A stretch of DNA of 64,000 nt from Amblyomma americanum. Its lineage: Eukaryota; Arthropoda; Arachnida; Ixodida; Ixodidae. Positions 23,786 to 37,500 of the stretch are shown here, one piece after another. The DNA is taken from assembly GCF_052857255.1 (NCBI RefSeq), contig NW_027526506.1, positions 1 through 64,000 of the forward strand, in the 5' to 3' direction. Positions within the stretch are counted from its first letter, which is position 1, and every line of letters starts with the position of its first letter. Under the pieces are notes generated by a model that was given only the letters and a program-made list of their open reading frames with translations, was not told where the DNA came from and ran no database searches. Both the position numbers and the translations under genes were made by a program.

Positions 23786-24850
23786 GCTGGAGAAACTTCG
23801 CGTTGGAGAAACTGCGCGTTGGAGAAACTCCGCGTCGGAGAAACTCCGCGTTGGATAAACTCCGCGCTGGAGAAACTCCGCGATGGAGAAACTTTGCGAT
23901 GGACAAACTCCACGATGGAGAAACTCCGCGTTGAAGAAAGTCCGCGTTGGAGAAAGTCCGCGTTGGAGAAACTCCGCGTTGGATAAACTCCGCGCTGGAG
24001 AAACTCCGCGATGGAGAAACTCTGCGCTGGAAAAACTCCGCGTTTGAGAAACTCCGAACTAGAGAAACTGCGCGTTTGAGAAACTCCGCAATGGAGAAAC
24101 TCCGAGCTGGAGAAACTGCGCGTTGGAGAAAGTCCGCGTTGAAGAAAGTCCCCGTTTTAGAAAGTCCCCGTTTTAGAAAGTCCGCGTTGGAGAAACTCCT
24201 CGTTGGAGAAAGTCCGCGTTGGAGAAAGTCCGCGTTCGAGAAAGTCCGCGTTGGAGAAAGTCTGCGCTGGAGAAACTCCGCGTTGAAGAAAGTCCGCGTT
24301 GGAGAAAGTCCGCGTTGGACAAACTCCGCGTTGGATGAACTCCGCGCTGGAGAAACTCCGCGATGGAGAAACTCCGCGATGGAGAAACTCCGCGCTGGTG
24401 AAACCCCGCGTTTGAGAAACTACGAACTGGAGAAACTCCGCGTTTGAGAAACTCCGTGTCGGAGAAACTCCGCGCTGGAGAAACTTCGCGTTGGAGAAAC
24501 TGCGCGTTGGATAAACTCTGCGCGGGAGAAACTCCGCGATGGAGAAACTTCGCGATGGACAAACTCCACGATTGAGATACTCCGCGTTGGTGAAAGTCCG
24601 CGTTGGAAAAAAGTCCGCGTTGGAGAAAAGTCCGCGCTGGAGAAACTCCACGCTGGAGAAACTCCGCGCTGGAGAAACTCCGAGTTGGAGAAACTCCGCA
24701 CTGGAGAAGCTCCGCGTTTGAGAAACTCCGCACTGGAGAGACTCCGCGTTTGAGATACTCTTCGTAGGAGAAACACCGCGCTGGAGAATTCCGAGCTGGA
24801 GAAACTCCGCGCTGGAGAAACTCCGTGTTGGAGAAACTCCGTGTTGGATA
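23785..24850 (+). repeat. Dispersed segment, copy 1 of a pair 3.2 kb apart
   Basis: This segment matches 27001-28083 at an offset of 3216 bp (to about 24350) and then 3232 bp (for example EcoRI markers 24786 and 28018). Shared rare monomers include CTTTGCGATGG near 23890 and 27108, and GAACTAGAGAAAC near 24056 and 27272. The copies part where this one reads ATAAACCCCGGCTGG near 24850. The difference of 16 bases between the two offsets is one monomer. Confidence 0.75.
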
Positions 24851-27800
24851 AACCCCGGCTGGAGAAACTTCGCGTTGGAGAAAGTCGGCGATAGAGAAAC
24901 TCCGCGTTGGAGAAAGTCCGCGTTGGAGAAACTCCGCACTGGAGAAACTCCGCGCTGAAGAAACTCCGCGTTTGAGAAACTCAGCATTGAAGAAAGTCTG
25001 CGTTGGATAAACTCCGCGCTGGAGAAACTCCGCGCTGAGAAACACCGCGCTGGAGATACTCCGTGTCGGAGAAACTTCGTGTTGCAGAAACTCCGCGCTG
25101 GAGAAACTTCGCGTTGGAGAAACTACGCGTTGGAGAAACTCCGCGTCGGAGAAACTCCGCGTTGGATAAACTCCGCGCTGGAGAAACTCCGCGATGGAGA
25201 AACTTCGCGATGGACAAACTCCACGATGGAGAAACTCCGCGTTGAAGAAAGTCCGCGTTGGAGAAAGTCCGCGTTGGAGAAACTCCGCGTTGGATAAACT
25301 CCGCGCTGGAGAAACTCCGCGATGGAGAAACTCCGCGCTGGAAAAACTGTGCGTTTGAGAAACTCCGAACTGGAGAAACTGCGCGTTTGAGAAACTCCGC
25401 GATGGAGAAACTCCGCGCTTTAGAAACTCCGAGCTGGAGAAACTGCGCGTTCGAGAAAGTCCGCGTTGGAGAAAGTCTGCGCTGGAGAAACTCCGCGTTG
25501 AAGAAAGTACGCGTTGGAGAAACTCCGCATTTGGATAAACTCCGCGCTGGAGAAACTCCGCGCTGGAGAAACTCCGCGATGGAGAAACTCCGCGCTGGAG
25601 AAACCCCGCGTTTGAGAAACTACGAACTGGAGAAACTCCGCGTTTGAGAAACTCCGTGTCGGAGAAACTCCGCGCTGGAGATACTCCGTGTCGGAGAAAC
25701 TTCGCGTTGGAGAAACTCCGCGCTGGAGAAACTTCGCGTTGGAGAAACTGCGCGTTGGATAAACTCTGCGCGGGAGAAACTCCGCGATGGAGAAACTGCG
25801 CGATGGAGAAACTCCGCGCTGGAGAAAATCCGTGTCGGAGAAACTCCGTGTTGGAGAAACTCCGCGCTGGAGAAACTTCGCGTTGGAGAAACTGCGCGTT
25901 GGAGAAACTCCGCGCTGGAGAAACTCCGGGCTTGAAAAACACCGCGCAGGAGAAACTCCGCGATGGAGAAACTTCGCGATGGACCAACTCCACGATTGAG
26001 ATACTCCGCGTTGGTGAAAGTCCGCGTTGGAGAAAAGTCCGCGCTGGAGAAACTCCACGCGTGAGAAACTCCGCGCTGGAGAAGCTCCGCGTTTGAGAAA
26101 CTCCGCACTAGAGAGACTCCGCGTTTGAGATCCTCTTCGTAGGAGAAACACCGCGCTGGAGAATTCCGAGCTGGAGAAACTCCGCGCTGGAGAAACTCCG
26201 TGTTGGAGAAACTTCGTGTTGGATAAACTCCGCGCTGGGGAACTTCGCGTTGGAGAATGTCCGCGTTGGAGAAAGTCCGCGTTGGAGAAACTCCGCGCAG
26301 GAGAAACTCCCCGTTCAAGAAACTCCGAACTGGAGAAACTCCGCGTTTGAGAAACTCCGCGATGGAGAAACTCCGTGTTGGAGAAACGCCGCGCTGGAGA
26401 AACTCTGCGTTGGAGAAAGTCCGCGTTGGAGAAAGTCTGCGTTGGAGAAAGTCCGCTTTGGAGAAAGTCTGCGTTGAAGACACTCCGCGTTGAAGAAAGT
26501 CCTAGTTGGAGAAAGTCCGCGTTGTAGAAACTCCGCGTTGGATAAACTCCGCGGTGGAGAAACTCCGCGCTGGAGAACCTCCGCGATGGAGAAACTCTGC
26601 GATGGACAAACTCAACAATGGAGAAACTCCGCGTTGGTGAAAGTCTTCGTTGGAGAAAAGTCCGCGTTTGGAGAAAAGTCCGCGCTGGAGAAACGCCGCG
26701 CTGGAGAAACTCCGCGCTGGAGAAACTCCGTGTTGGAGAAACTGCGCGTTGGATAAACCGCGGCTGGAGAAAATTCGCGTTGGAGAAAGTCGGCGATAGA
26801 GAAACTCCGCGTTGGAGAAACTCCGCACTGGAGAAACTCCGCGTTTGAGAAACTCAGCGTTGAAGAAAGTCCGCGTTGGAGAAAGTCCGCGTTGGAGAAA
26901 CTCCGCGTTGGATAAACTCCGCGCTGGAGAAACTCCGCGCTGAGAAACACCGCGCTGGAGATACTCCGTGTCGGAGAAACTTCGTGTTGGAGAAACTCCG
27001 CGCTGGAGAAACTTCGCGTTGGAGAAACTGCGCGTTGGAGAAACTCCGCGTCGGAGAAACTCCGCGTTGGATAAACTCCGCGCTGGAGAAACTCCGCGAT
27101 GGAGAAACTTTGCGATGGACAAACTCCACGATGGAGAAACTCCGCGTTGATGAAAGTCCGCGTTGGAGAAAGTCCGCGTTGGAGAAACTCCGCGTTGGAT
27201 AAACTCCGCGCTGGAGAAACTCCGCGATGGAGAAACTCTGCGCTGGAAAAACTCCGCGTTTGAGAAACTCCGAACTAGAGAAACTGCGCGTTTGAGAAAC
27301 TCCGCAATGGAGAAACTCCGAGCTGGAGAAACTGCGCGTTGGAGAAAGTCCGCGTTGAAGAAAGTCCCCGTTTTAGAAAGTCCCCGTTTTAGAAAGTCCG
27401 CGTTGGAGAAACTCCGCGTTGGAGAAAGTCCGCGTTGGAGAAAGTCCGCGTTCGAGAAAGTCCGCGTTGGGGAAAGTCTGCGCTGGAGAAACTCCGCGTT
27501 GAAGAAAGTCCGCGTTGGAGAAAGTCCGCGTTGGAGAAACTCCGCGTTGGATGAACTCCGCGCTGGAGAAACTCCGCGATGGAGAAACTCCGCGCTGGAG
27601 AAACTCCGCGATGGAGAAACTCCGCGTTTGAGAAACTCCGTGTCGGAGAAACTCCGCGCTGGAGATACTCCGTGTCGGAGAAACTTCGCGTTGGAGAAAC
27701 TCCGCGCTGGAGAAACTTCGCGTTGGAGAAACTGCGCGTTGGATAAACTCTGCGCGGGAGAAACTCCGCGATGGAGAAACTTCGCGATGGACAAACTCCA

Positions 27801-30120
27801 CGATTGAGATACTCCGCGTTGGTGAAAGTCCGCGTTGGAAAAAAGTCCGCGTTGGAGAAAAGTCCGCGCTGGAGAAACTCCACGCTGGAGAAACTCCGCG
27901 CTGGAGAAACTCCGAGTTGGAGAAACTCCGCACTGGAGAAGCTCCGCGTTTGAGAAACTCCGCACTGGAGAGACTCCGCGTTTGAGATACTCTTCGTAGG
28001 AGAAACACCGCGCTGGAGAATTCCGAGCTGGAGAAACTCCGCGCTGGAGAAACTCCGTTTTGGAGAAACTCCGTGTTGGATAAACTCTGCGCTGGGGAAA
28101 TTCGCGTTGGAGAAAGTCCGCGTTGGAGAAAGTCCGCGTTGGAGAAACTCCGCGCAGGAGAAACTCCCCGTTTTAGAAACTCCGCGATGGAGAAACTTCG
28201 CGATGGACCAACTCCACGATTGAGATACTCCGCGTTGGTGAAAGTCCGCGTTGGAGAAAAGTCCGCGTTGGAGAAACTCCGCGTTGGATAAACTCCGCGT
28301 TTGAGAAACTCCGAACTGGAGAAACTGCGCGTTTGAGAAACTCCGAGCTGGAGAAACTGCGCGTTGGAGAAAGTCCGCGTTGAAGAAAGTCCCCGTTTTA
28401 GAAAGTCCCCGTTTTAGAAAGTCCGCGTTGGAGAAACTCCGCGTTGGAGAAAGTCCGCGTTGGAGAAAGTCCGCGTTCGAGAAAGTCCGCGTTGGAGAAA
28501 GTCTGCGCTGGAGAAACTCCGCGTTGAAGAAAGTCCGCGTTGGAGAAAGTCCGCGTTGGAGAAACTACGCGTTGGATGAACTCCGCGCTGGAGAAACTCC
28601 GCGATGGAGAAACTCCGCGCTGGTGAAACCCCGCGTTTGAGAAACTACGAACTGGAGAGACTCCGCGTTTGAGAAACTCCGCGATGGAGAAACTCCGCGC
28701 TAGAGATACTCCGTGTCGGAGAAACTTCGTGTTGGAGAAACTCCGCGCTGGAGAAACTTCGCGTTGGAGAAACTGCGCGTTGGAGAAACTCTGCGTCGGA
28801 GAAACTCCGCGTTGGATAAACTCTGCGCGGGAGAAACTCCGCGATGGAGAAACTTCGCGATGGACCAACTCCACGATTGAGATACTCCGCGTTGGTGAAA
28901 GTCCGCGTTGGAGAAAAGTCCGCGTTGGAGAAAAGTCCGCGCTGGAGAAACTCCACGCTGGAGAAACTCCGCGCTGGAGATACTCCGAGTTGGAGAAACT
29001 CCGCACTGCAGAAGCTCCGCGTTTGAGAAACTCCGCACTGGAGAGACTCCGCGTTTGAGATACTCTTCGTAGGAGAAACACCGCGCTGGAGAATTCCGAG
29101 CTGGAGAAATTCCGCGCTGGAGAAACTCCGTGTTGGAGAAACTCAGTGTTGGAGAAAGTCCGCGTTCGAGAAAGTCCGCGTTGGAGAAAGTCTGCGCTGG
29201 AGAAACTCCGCGTTGAAGAAAGTCCGCGTTGGAGAAACTCCGCGTTCGAGAAAATCCGCGTTGGAGAAAGTCCGCTTTCGAGAAAGTCCGCGTTGGAGAA
29301 AGTCTGCGCTGGAGAAACTCCGCGTTGAAGAAAGTCCGCGTTGGGGAAAGACGCGTTGAAGAAACTCCGCATTTCGATAAACTCCGCGCTGGAGAAACTC
29401 CGCGCTGGAGAAACTCCGCGATGGAGAAACTCCGCGCTGGAGAAACCCCGCGTTTGAGAACTACGAACTGGAGAAACTCCTCGATGGAGAAACTCCGCGC
29501 TGGAGAAAATCCGTGTCGGAGAAACTCTGTGTCGGAGAAACTCCGCGCTGGAGAAACTTCGCGTTGGAGAAACTGCGCGTTGGAGAAACTCCGCGCTGGA
29601 GAAACTCCGGGCTTGAAAAACACCGCGCTGGAGAAACTCCGCGTTGGAGAAACTTCGCGATTGACCAACTGCACGATTGAGATACTCCGCGTTGGTGAAA
29701 GTCCGCGTTGGAGAAAAGTGCGCGTTGGAGAAAAGTCCGCGCTGGAGAAACTCCACGCTGGAGAAATTCCGCGCTGGAGAAACTCCGAGTATGAGAAACT
29801 CCGCACTGGAGAAGCTCCGCGTTTGAGAAACTCCGCACTGGGGAGACTCCGCGTTTGAGATACTCTTCGTAGGAGAAACACCGCGCTGGAGAATTCCTAG
29901 CTGGAGAAACTCCGCGCTGGAGAAACTCCGTGTTGGAGAAACTCCGTGTTGGATAAACTCCGCTCTGGGGAACTTCGCGTTGGAGAAAGTCCGCGTTGGA
30001 GAAAGTCCGCGTTGGAGAAACTCCGCGCAGGAGAAACTCCCTGTTCGAGAAACTCCGAACTGGAGAAACTCCGCGTTTGAGAAACTCCGCGATGGAGAAA
30101 CTCCCTGTTGGAGAAACTCC
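24850..30120 (+). repeat. Mosaic satellite segment between HOR blocks
   Basis: This segment holds the usual 16-bp monomers in mixed order, with EcoRI markers at 26161, 28018, 29091 and 29891. It includes the second copy (27001-28083) of the preceding segment. 21760-26640 recurs at 52670-57420, and 28450-30120 recurs at 57420-58990. A rare GAATTCCTAG form of the EcoRI cassette sits at 29891 and is found elsewhere only at 58765 and 62089. I see no gene or unique sequence in it. Confidence 0.8.
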
Positions 30121-33100
30121 GCGCTGGAGAAACTGCGCGCTGGAGAAACTCCGCGCTGGAGAAACTCCGTGTTGGAGAAACTCCGTGTTGGATAAACCCC
30201 GGCTGGAGAAACTTCGCGTTGGAGAAAGTCGGCGATAGAGAAACTCCGCGTTGGAGAAAGTCCGCGTTGGAGAAACTCCGCACTGGAGAAACTCCGCGCT
30301 GAAGAAACTCCGCGTCTGAGAAACTCAGCGTTGAAGAAAGTCCGCGTTGGAGAAAGTCCGCGTTGGAGAAACTCCGCGTTGGATAAACTCCGCGCTGGAG
30401 AAACTCCGCGCTGAGAAACACCGCGCTGGAGATACTCCGTGTCGGAGAAACTTCGTGTTGGAGAAACTCTGCGCTGGAGAAACTTCGCGTTGGAGAAACT
30501 GCGCGTTGGAGAAAGTCCGCGTTGAAGGAAGTCCCCGTTTTAGAAAGTCCCCGTTTTAGAGAGTCCGCGTTGGAGAAACTCCGCGTTGGAGAAAGTCCGC
30601 GTTCGAGAAAGTCCGCGTTGGAGAAAGTCTGCGCTGGAGAAACTCCGCGATGGAGAAACTCCGCGCTGGAGAAACCCCGCGTTTGAGATACTACGAACTG
30701 GAGAAACTCCGCGTTTGAGAAACTCCGCGATGGAGAAACTCCGCACTGGAGATACTCCGTGTCGGAGAAACTTCGTGTTGGAGAAACTCCGCGCTGGAGA
30801 AACTTCGCGTTGGAGAAACTGCGCGTTGGAGAAACTCCGCGTCGGAGAAACTCCGCGTTTGATAAACTCCGCGCTGGAGAAACTCCGCGATGGAGAAACT
30901 TAGCGATGGACAAACTCCACGATGGAGAAACTCCGCGTTGAAGAAAGTCCGCGCTGGAGAAAGTCTGCGTTGGAGAAACTCCGCGTTGGATAAACTCCGC
31001 GCTGGAGAACCTCCGCGATGGAGAAACTCTGCGCTGGAGAAACCGCGCGTTTGAGATACTACGAACTGGAGAAACTCCGCGTTTGAGAAACTCCGCGCTG
31101 GAGAAACTCCGTGTTGGAGAAACTCCGTGTTGGATAAACCCAGGCTGGAGAAACTTCGCGTTGGAGAAACTGCGCGTTGGAGAAAGTACGCGTTGTAGAA
31201 ACTCCGCGTTGGAGAAAGTCGGCGATAGAGAAACTCCGCGTTGGAGAAAGTCCGCGTTGGAGAAACTCCGCGCTGGAGAAACTCCGCGCTGAAGAAACTC
31301 CGCGTTTGAGAAACTCAGCGTTGAAGAAAGTCCGCGTTAGAGAAAGTCCGCGTTGGAGAAACTCCGCGCTGGAGAAACTCCGCGCTGGAGAAACTCCGTG
31401 ATGGAGAAACTCCGCGATGGACAAACTCCACGGTGGAGAAACTCCGCGCTGGAGAAACTCCGTGATGGAGAAACTCCGCGATGGACAAACTCCACGATGG
31501 AGAAACTCCGCGTTGGATAAACTCCGCGCTGGAGAAACTCCGCGCTGGAGAAACACCGCGCTGGAGAATCTCCGCGCTGGAGAAACTCCGTGTTGGAGAA
31601 ACTCCGTGTTGGATAAACTCCGCGCTGGAGAAACTCCGTGTTGAAGAAACTCCGCGCTGGAGAAACTTCGCGTTGGAGAAACAGCGCGTTGGAGAAACTC
31701 CGCGCTTGAAAAACACCGCACTGGAGAAACTCTGCGTTGGAGAAAGTCCGCGTCGGAGAAAGTCTGCGTTGGAGAAAGTCCGCTTTGGAGAAAGTCTGCG
31801 TTGAAGAAACTCCGCGTTGAAGAAAGTCCGCGTTGGAGAAAGTCCGCGTTGTAGAAACTCCGCGTTGGATAAACTCCGCGGTGGAGAAACTCCGCGCTGG
31901 AGAACCTCCGCGATGGAGAAACTCTGCGATGGACAAACTCATCAATGGAGAAACTAAGCGTTGGTGAAAGTCCTCGTTGGAGAAAAATCCGCGTTTGGAG
32001 AAAAGTCCGCACTGGAGAAACTCCGCGTTTGAGAAACTCCGCACTAGAGAAACACCGCGTTTGAGAAATTCCGCGATGGAGAAACTGCGCGCTGGAGAAA
32101 CTCCGCGCTGGAGAAACTCCGAGTTGGAGAAACTCCGCACTGGAGAAGCTCCGCGTATGAGAAACTCCGCACTGGAGAGACCCCGCGTTTGAGATACTCT
32201 TCGTAGGAGAAACACCGCGCTGGAGAATTCCGAGCTGGAGAAACTCCGCGCTGGAGAACCTCCGCGATGGAGAAACTCCGCGATGGACAAACTCAACAAT
32301 GGAGAAACTCCGCGTTGGTGAAAGTCCTCGTTGGAGAAAAGTCCGTGTTTGGAGAAAAGTCCGCACTGGAGAAACTCCGCGTTTGAGAAACTCCGCACTA
32401 GAGAAACTCCGCGTTTGAGAAACTCCGCGATGGAGAAACTCCGCGCTGGAGAAACTCCGCGCTGGAGCAACTCCGCGCTGGGGAAACTCCGCGCTGGAGA
32501 AACTCCGTGTTGGAGAAACTCCGCGTTTGAGAAACTCAGCGTTGAAGAAAGTCCGCGTTAGAGAAAGTCCGCGTTGGAGAAACTCCGCGTTGGATAAACT
32601 CCGTGTTGGAGAAACTCCGCGTTTGAGAAACTCAGCGTTGAAGAAAGTCCGCGTTAGAGAAAGTCCGCGTTGGAGAAACTCCGCGTTGGATAAACTCCGC
32701 GCTGGAGAAACTCCGCGCTGGAGAAACTCCGTGATGGAGAAACTCCGCGATGGACAAACTCAACGATGGAGAAACTCCGCGTAGGATAAACTCCGCGCTG
32801 GAGGAACTCCGTGTTGGAGAAACTTCGCGTTGGAGAAACTGCGCGTTGGAGAAAGTCCGCGTTGAAGAAAGTCCCCGTTTTAGAAAGTCCCCGTTTTAGA
32901 AAGTCCGCTTTGGAGAAACTCCGCGTTGGAGAAAATCCGCGTTGGAGAAAGTCCGCGTTCGAGAAAGTCCGCGTTGGAGAAAGTCTAGGCTGGAGAAACT
33001 CCGCGTTGAAGAAAGTCCGCGTTGGAGAAACTCCGCGTTGAAGAAAGTCCGCGTTGGAGAAACTCCGCATTTGGATAAACTCTGCGCTGGAGAAACTGCG

Positions 33101-34560
33101 CGATGGAGAAACTCCGCGCTGGAGAAAATCCGTATCGGAGAAACTACGCGTTGGAGAAACTCCGCGCTGGAGAAACTCCGGGCTTGAAAAACACCGCGCT
33201 GGAGAAACTCCGCGATGGAGAAACTTCACGATGGACCAACTCCACGATTGAGATACTCCGCGTTGGTGAAAGTCCGCGTTGGAGAAAAGTCCGCGCTGGA
33301 GAATCTCCACGCTGGAGAAACTCCGCGCTGGAGAAACTCCGAGTTGGAGAAACTCCGCACTGGAGAAGCTCCGCGTTTGAGAAACTCCGCACTGGAGAGA
33401 CTCCGCGTTTGAGATACTCTTCGTAGGAGAAACACCGCGCTGGAGAATTCCGAGCTGGAGAAACTCCGCGCTGGAGAAACTACGTGTTGGAGAAACTTCG
33501 TGTTGGATAAACTCCGCGCTGGGGAACTTCGCGTTGGAGAAAGTCCGCGTTGAAGAAAGTCCGCGTTGGAGAAACTCCGCGCAGGAGAAACTCCCCGTTC
33601 GAGAAACTCCGAACTGGAGAAACTCCGCGTTTGAGAAACTCCGCGATGGAGAAACTCCGTGTTGGAGAATCTCCGCGCTGGAGAAACTTCGCGTTGGAGA
33701 AACTGCGCGTTGAAGAAAGTCCGCGTTGGAGAAAGTCCGCGTTTTAGAAACTCCGCGCTGGATAAACTCCGCGGTGGAGAATCTCCGCGCTGGAGAACCT
33801 CCACGATGGAGAAACTCCGCGATGGACAAACTCAACAATGGAGAAACTCCGCGTTGGTGAAAGTCCTCGTTGGAGAAAAGTCCGTGTTTGGAGAAAAGTC
33901 CGCACTGGAGAAACTCCGCGTTTGAGAAACTCCGCACTAGAGAAACTCCGCGTTTGAGAAACTCCGCGATGGAGAAACTCCGCGCTGGAGAAACTCCGCG
34001 CTGGAGAAACTCCGCGCTGGGGAAACTCCGCGCTGGAGAAACTCCGTGTTGGAGAAACTCCGCGTTTGAGAAACTCAGCGTTGAAGAAAGTCCGCGTTAG
34101 AGAAAGTCCGCGTTGGAGAAACTCCGCGTTGGATAAACTCCGTGTTGGAGAAACTCCGCGTTTGAGAAACTCAGCGTTGAAGAAAGTCCGCGTTAGAGAA
34201 AGTCCGCGTTGGAGAAACTCCGCGTTGGATAAACTCCGCGCTGGAGAAACTCCGTGATGGAGAAACTCCGCGATGGACAAACTCCACGATGGAGAAACTC
34301 CGCGTTGGATAAACTCCGCGCTGGAGGAACTCCGTGTTGGAGAAACTCCGTGTTGGATAAACTCCGCGCTGGAGAAACTTCGCGTTGGAGAAACTGCGCG
34401 TTGGAGAAAATCCGCGTTGAAGAAAGTCCGCGTTGGAGAAACTCCGCGCAGGAGAAACTCCCCGTTCGAGAAACTCCGAACTGGAGAAACTCCGCGTTTG
34501 AGAAACTCCGCGATGGAGAAACTCCGTGTTGGAGAAACTCCGCGCTGGAGAAACTTCGCG
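30120..34560 (+). repeat. Most heterogeneous satellite segment
   Basis: Only two EcoRI markers occur here, at 32225 and 33445. Local repeats with shorter offsets dominate. The segment around 32331-32700 reappears at 33870-34240 (offset 1539 bp) and again at 34737 onward (offset 867 bp). The pair GTGTTTGGAGAAAAG and CGCACTAGAG marks each copy. A more diverged copy begins near 31977. Rare monomers such as CAGGCTGGAG near 31141 and TCATCAATGG near 31939 are private or nearly so. The stretch remains purely 16-bp satellite and contains no recognisable gene. Confidence 0.75.
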
Positions 34561-37500
34561 TTGGAGAAACTCCGCGTTGAAGAAAGTCCGCGTTGGAGAA
34601 AGTCCGCGTTTTAGAAACTCCGCGCTGGATAAACTCCGCGGTGGAGAATCTCCGCGCTGGAGAACCTCCGCGATGGAGGAACTCCGCGATGGACAAACTC
34701 AGCAATGGAGAAACTCCGCGTTGGTGAAAGTCCTCGTTGGAGAAAAGTCCGTGTTTGGATAAAAGTCCGCACTGGAGAAACTCCGCGTTTGAGAAACTCC
34801 GCACTAGAGAAACTCCGCGTTTGAGAAACTCCGCGATGGAGAAACTCCGCGCTGGAGAAACTCCGCGCTGGAGAAACTCCGCGCTGGGGAAACTCCGCGC
34901 TGGAGAAACTCCGTGTTGGAGAAACTCCGCGTTTGAGAAACTCAGCGTTGAAGAAAGTCCGCGTTAGAGAAAGTCCGCGTTGGAGAAACTCCGCGTTGGA
35001 TAAATTCCGTGTTCGAGAAACTCCGCGTTTGAGAAACTCAGCGTTGAAGAAAGTCCGCGTTAGAGAAAGTCCGCGTTGGAGAAACTCCGCGTTGGATAAA
35101 CTCCGCGCTGGAGAAACTCCGCGCTGGAGAAACTCCGTGATGGAGAAACTCCGCGATGGACAAACTCCACGATGGAGAAACTCCGCGTTGGATAAACTCC
35201 GCGCTGGAGGAACTCCGTGTTGGAGAAACTCCGTGTTGGATAAACTCCGCGCTGGAGAAACTTCGCGTTGGAGAAACTGCGCGTTGGAGAAAGTCCGCGT
35301 TGAAGAAAGTCCCCGTTTTAGAAAGTCCCCGTTTTAGAAAGTCCGCGTTGGAGAAACTCCGCGTTGGAGAAAATCCGCGTTGGAGAAAGTCCGCGTTCGA
35401 GAAAGTCCGCGTTGGAGAAAGTCTACGCTGGAGAAACTCCGCGTTGAAGAAAGTCCGCGTTGGAGAAACTCCGCATTTGGATAAACTCCGCGCTGGAGAA
35501 ACTCCGCGATGGAGAAACTCCGCGCTGGAGAAACCCCGCGTTTGAGAAACTACGAACTGGAGAAACTCCGCGTTTGAGAAACTGCGCGATGGAGAAACTC
35601 CGCGCTGGAGAAAATCCGTGTCGGAGAAACTCCGTGTTGGAGAAACTCCGCGCTGGAGAAACCTCGCGTTGGAGAAACTGCGCGTTGGAGAAACTCCGCG
35701 CTGGAGAAACTCCGGGCTTGAAAAACACCGCGCTGGAGAAACTCCGCGATGGAGAAACTTCACGATGGACCAACTCCACGATTGAGATACTCCGCGTTGG
35801 TGAAAGTCCGCGTTGGAGAAAAGTCCGCGCTGGAGAAACTCCTCGCTGGAGAAAGTCCGCGCTGGAGAAACTTCGAGTTGGAGAAACTCCGCACTGGAGA
35901 AGCTCCGCGTTTGAGAAACTCCGCACTGGAGAGACTCCGCGTTTGAGATACTCTTCGTAGGAGAAACACCGCGCTGGAGAATTCCGAGCTGGAGAAACTC
36001 CGCGCTGGAGAAACTCCGTGTTGGAGAAACTTCGTGTTGGATAAACTCCGCGCTGGGGAACTTCGCGTTGGAGAAAGTCCGCGTTGAAGAAAGTCCGCGT
36101 TGGAGAAAGTCCGCGTTGGAGAAACTCCGCGTTGGATAAACTCCGCGCTGGAGAAACTCCGCGATGGAGAAACTCCGCGCTGGAAAAACTCCGCGTTTGA
36201 GAAACTCCGAACTGGAGAAACTGCGCGTTTGAGAAACTCCGCGATGGAGAAACTCCGCGCTTTAGAAACTCCGAGCTGGAGAAACTGCGCGTTCGAGAAT
36301 GTCCGCGTTGGAGAAAGTCTACGCTGGAGAAACTCCGCGTTGAAGAAAGTCCGCGTTGGAGAAACTCCGCATTTGGATAAACTCCGCGCTGGAGAAACTC
36401 CGCGGTGGAGAAACTCCGCACTGGAGAAACCCCGCGTTTTAGAAACTACGAACTGGAGAAACTCCGCGTTTGAGAAACTGCGCGATGGAGAAACTCCGCG
36501 CTGGAGAAAATCCGTGTCGGAGAAACTCCGTGTTGGAGAAACTCCGCGCTGGAGAAACTTCGCGTTGGATAAACTGCGCGTTGGAGAAACTCCGCGCTGG
36601 AGAAACTCCGGGCTTGAAAAACACCGCGCTGGAGAAACTCCGCGATGGAGAAACTTCGCGATGGACCAACTCCACGATTGAGATACTGCGCGTTGGTGAA
36701 AGTCCGCGTTGGAGAAAAGTCCGCGCTGGAGAAACTCCACGCTGGAGAAACTCCGCGCTGGAGAAACTCCGCACTGGAGAAGCTCCGCGTTTGAGAAACT
36801 CCACACTGGAGAGACTCCGCGTTTGAGATACTCTTCGTAGGAGAAACACCGCGCTGGAGAATTCCGAGCTGGAGAAACTCCGCGCTGGAGAAACTCCGTG
36901 TTGGAGAAACTTCGTGTTGGATAAACTCCGCGCTGGGGAACTTTGCGTTGGAGAACGTCCGCGTTGGAGAAAGTCCGCGTTGGAGAAACTCCGCGCAGGA
37001 GAAACTCCCCGTTCGAGAAACTCCGAACTGGAGAAACTCCGCGTTTGAGAAACTCCGCGATGGCGAAACTCCGTGTTGGAGAAACTCCGCGCTGGAGAAA
37101 CTTCGCGTTGGAGAAACTGCGCGTTGGAGAAACTCCGCGCTTGAAAAACACCGCACTGGAGAAACTCTGCGTTGGAGAAAGTCGGCGTTGGAGAAAGTCT
37201 GCGTTGGAGAAAGTCCGCTTTGGAGAAAGTCTGCGTTGAAGAAACTCCGCGTTGAAGAAAGTCCGCGTTGGAGAAAGTCCGCGTTGTAGAAACTCCGCGT
37301 TGGATAAACTCCGCGGTGGAGAAACTCCGCGCTGGAGAACCTCCGCGATGGTGAAACTCTGCGATGGACAAACTCAACAATGGAGAAACTCCGCGTTGGT
37401 GAAAGTCTTCGTTGGAGAAAAGTCCGCGTTTGGAGAAAAGTCCGCGCTGGAGAAACTCCGCGCTGGAGAAACTCCGCGCTGGAGAAACTCCGTGTTGGAG

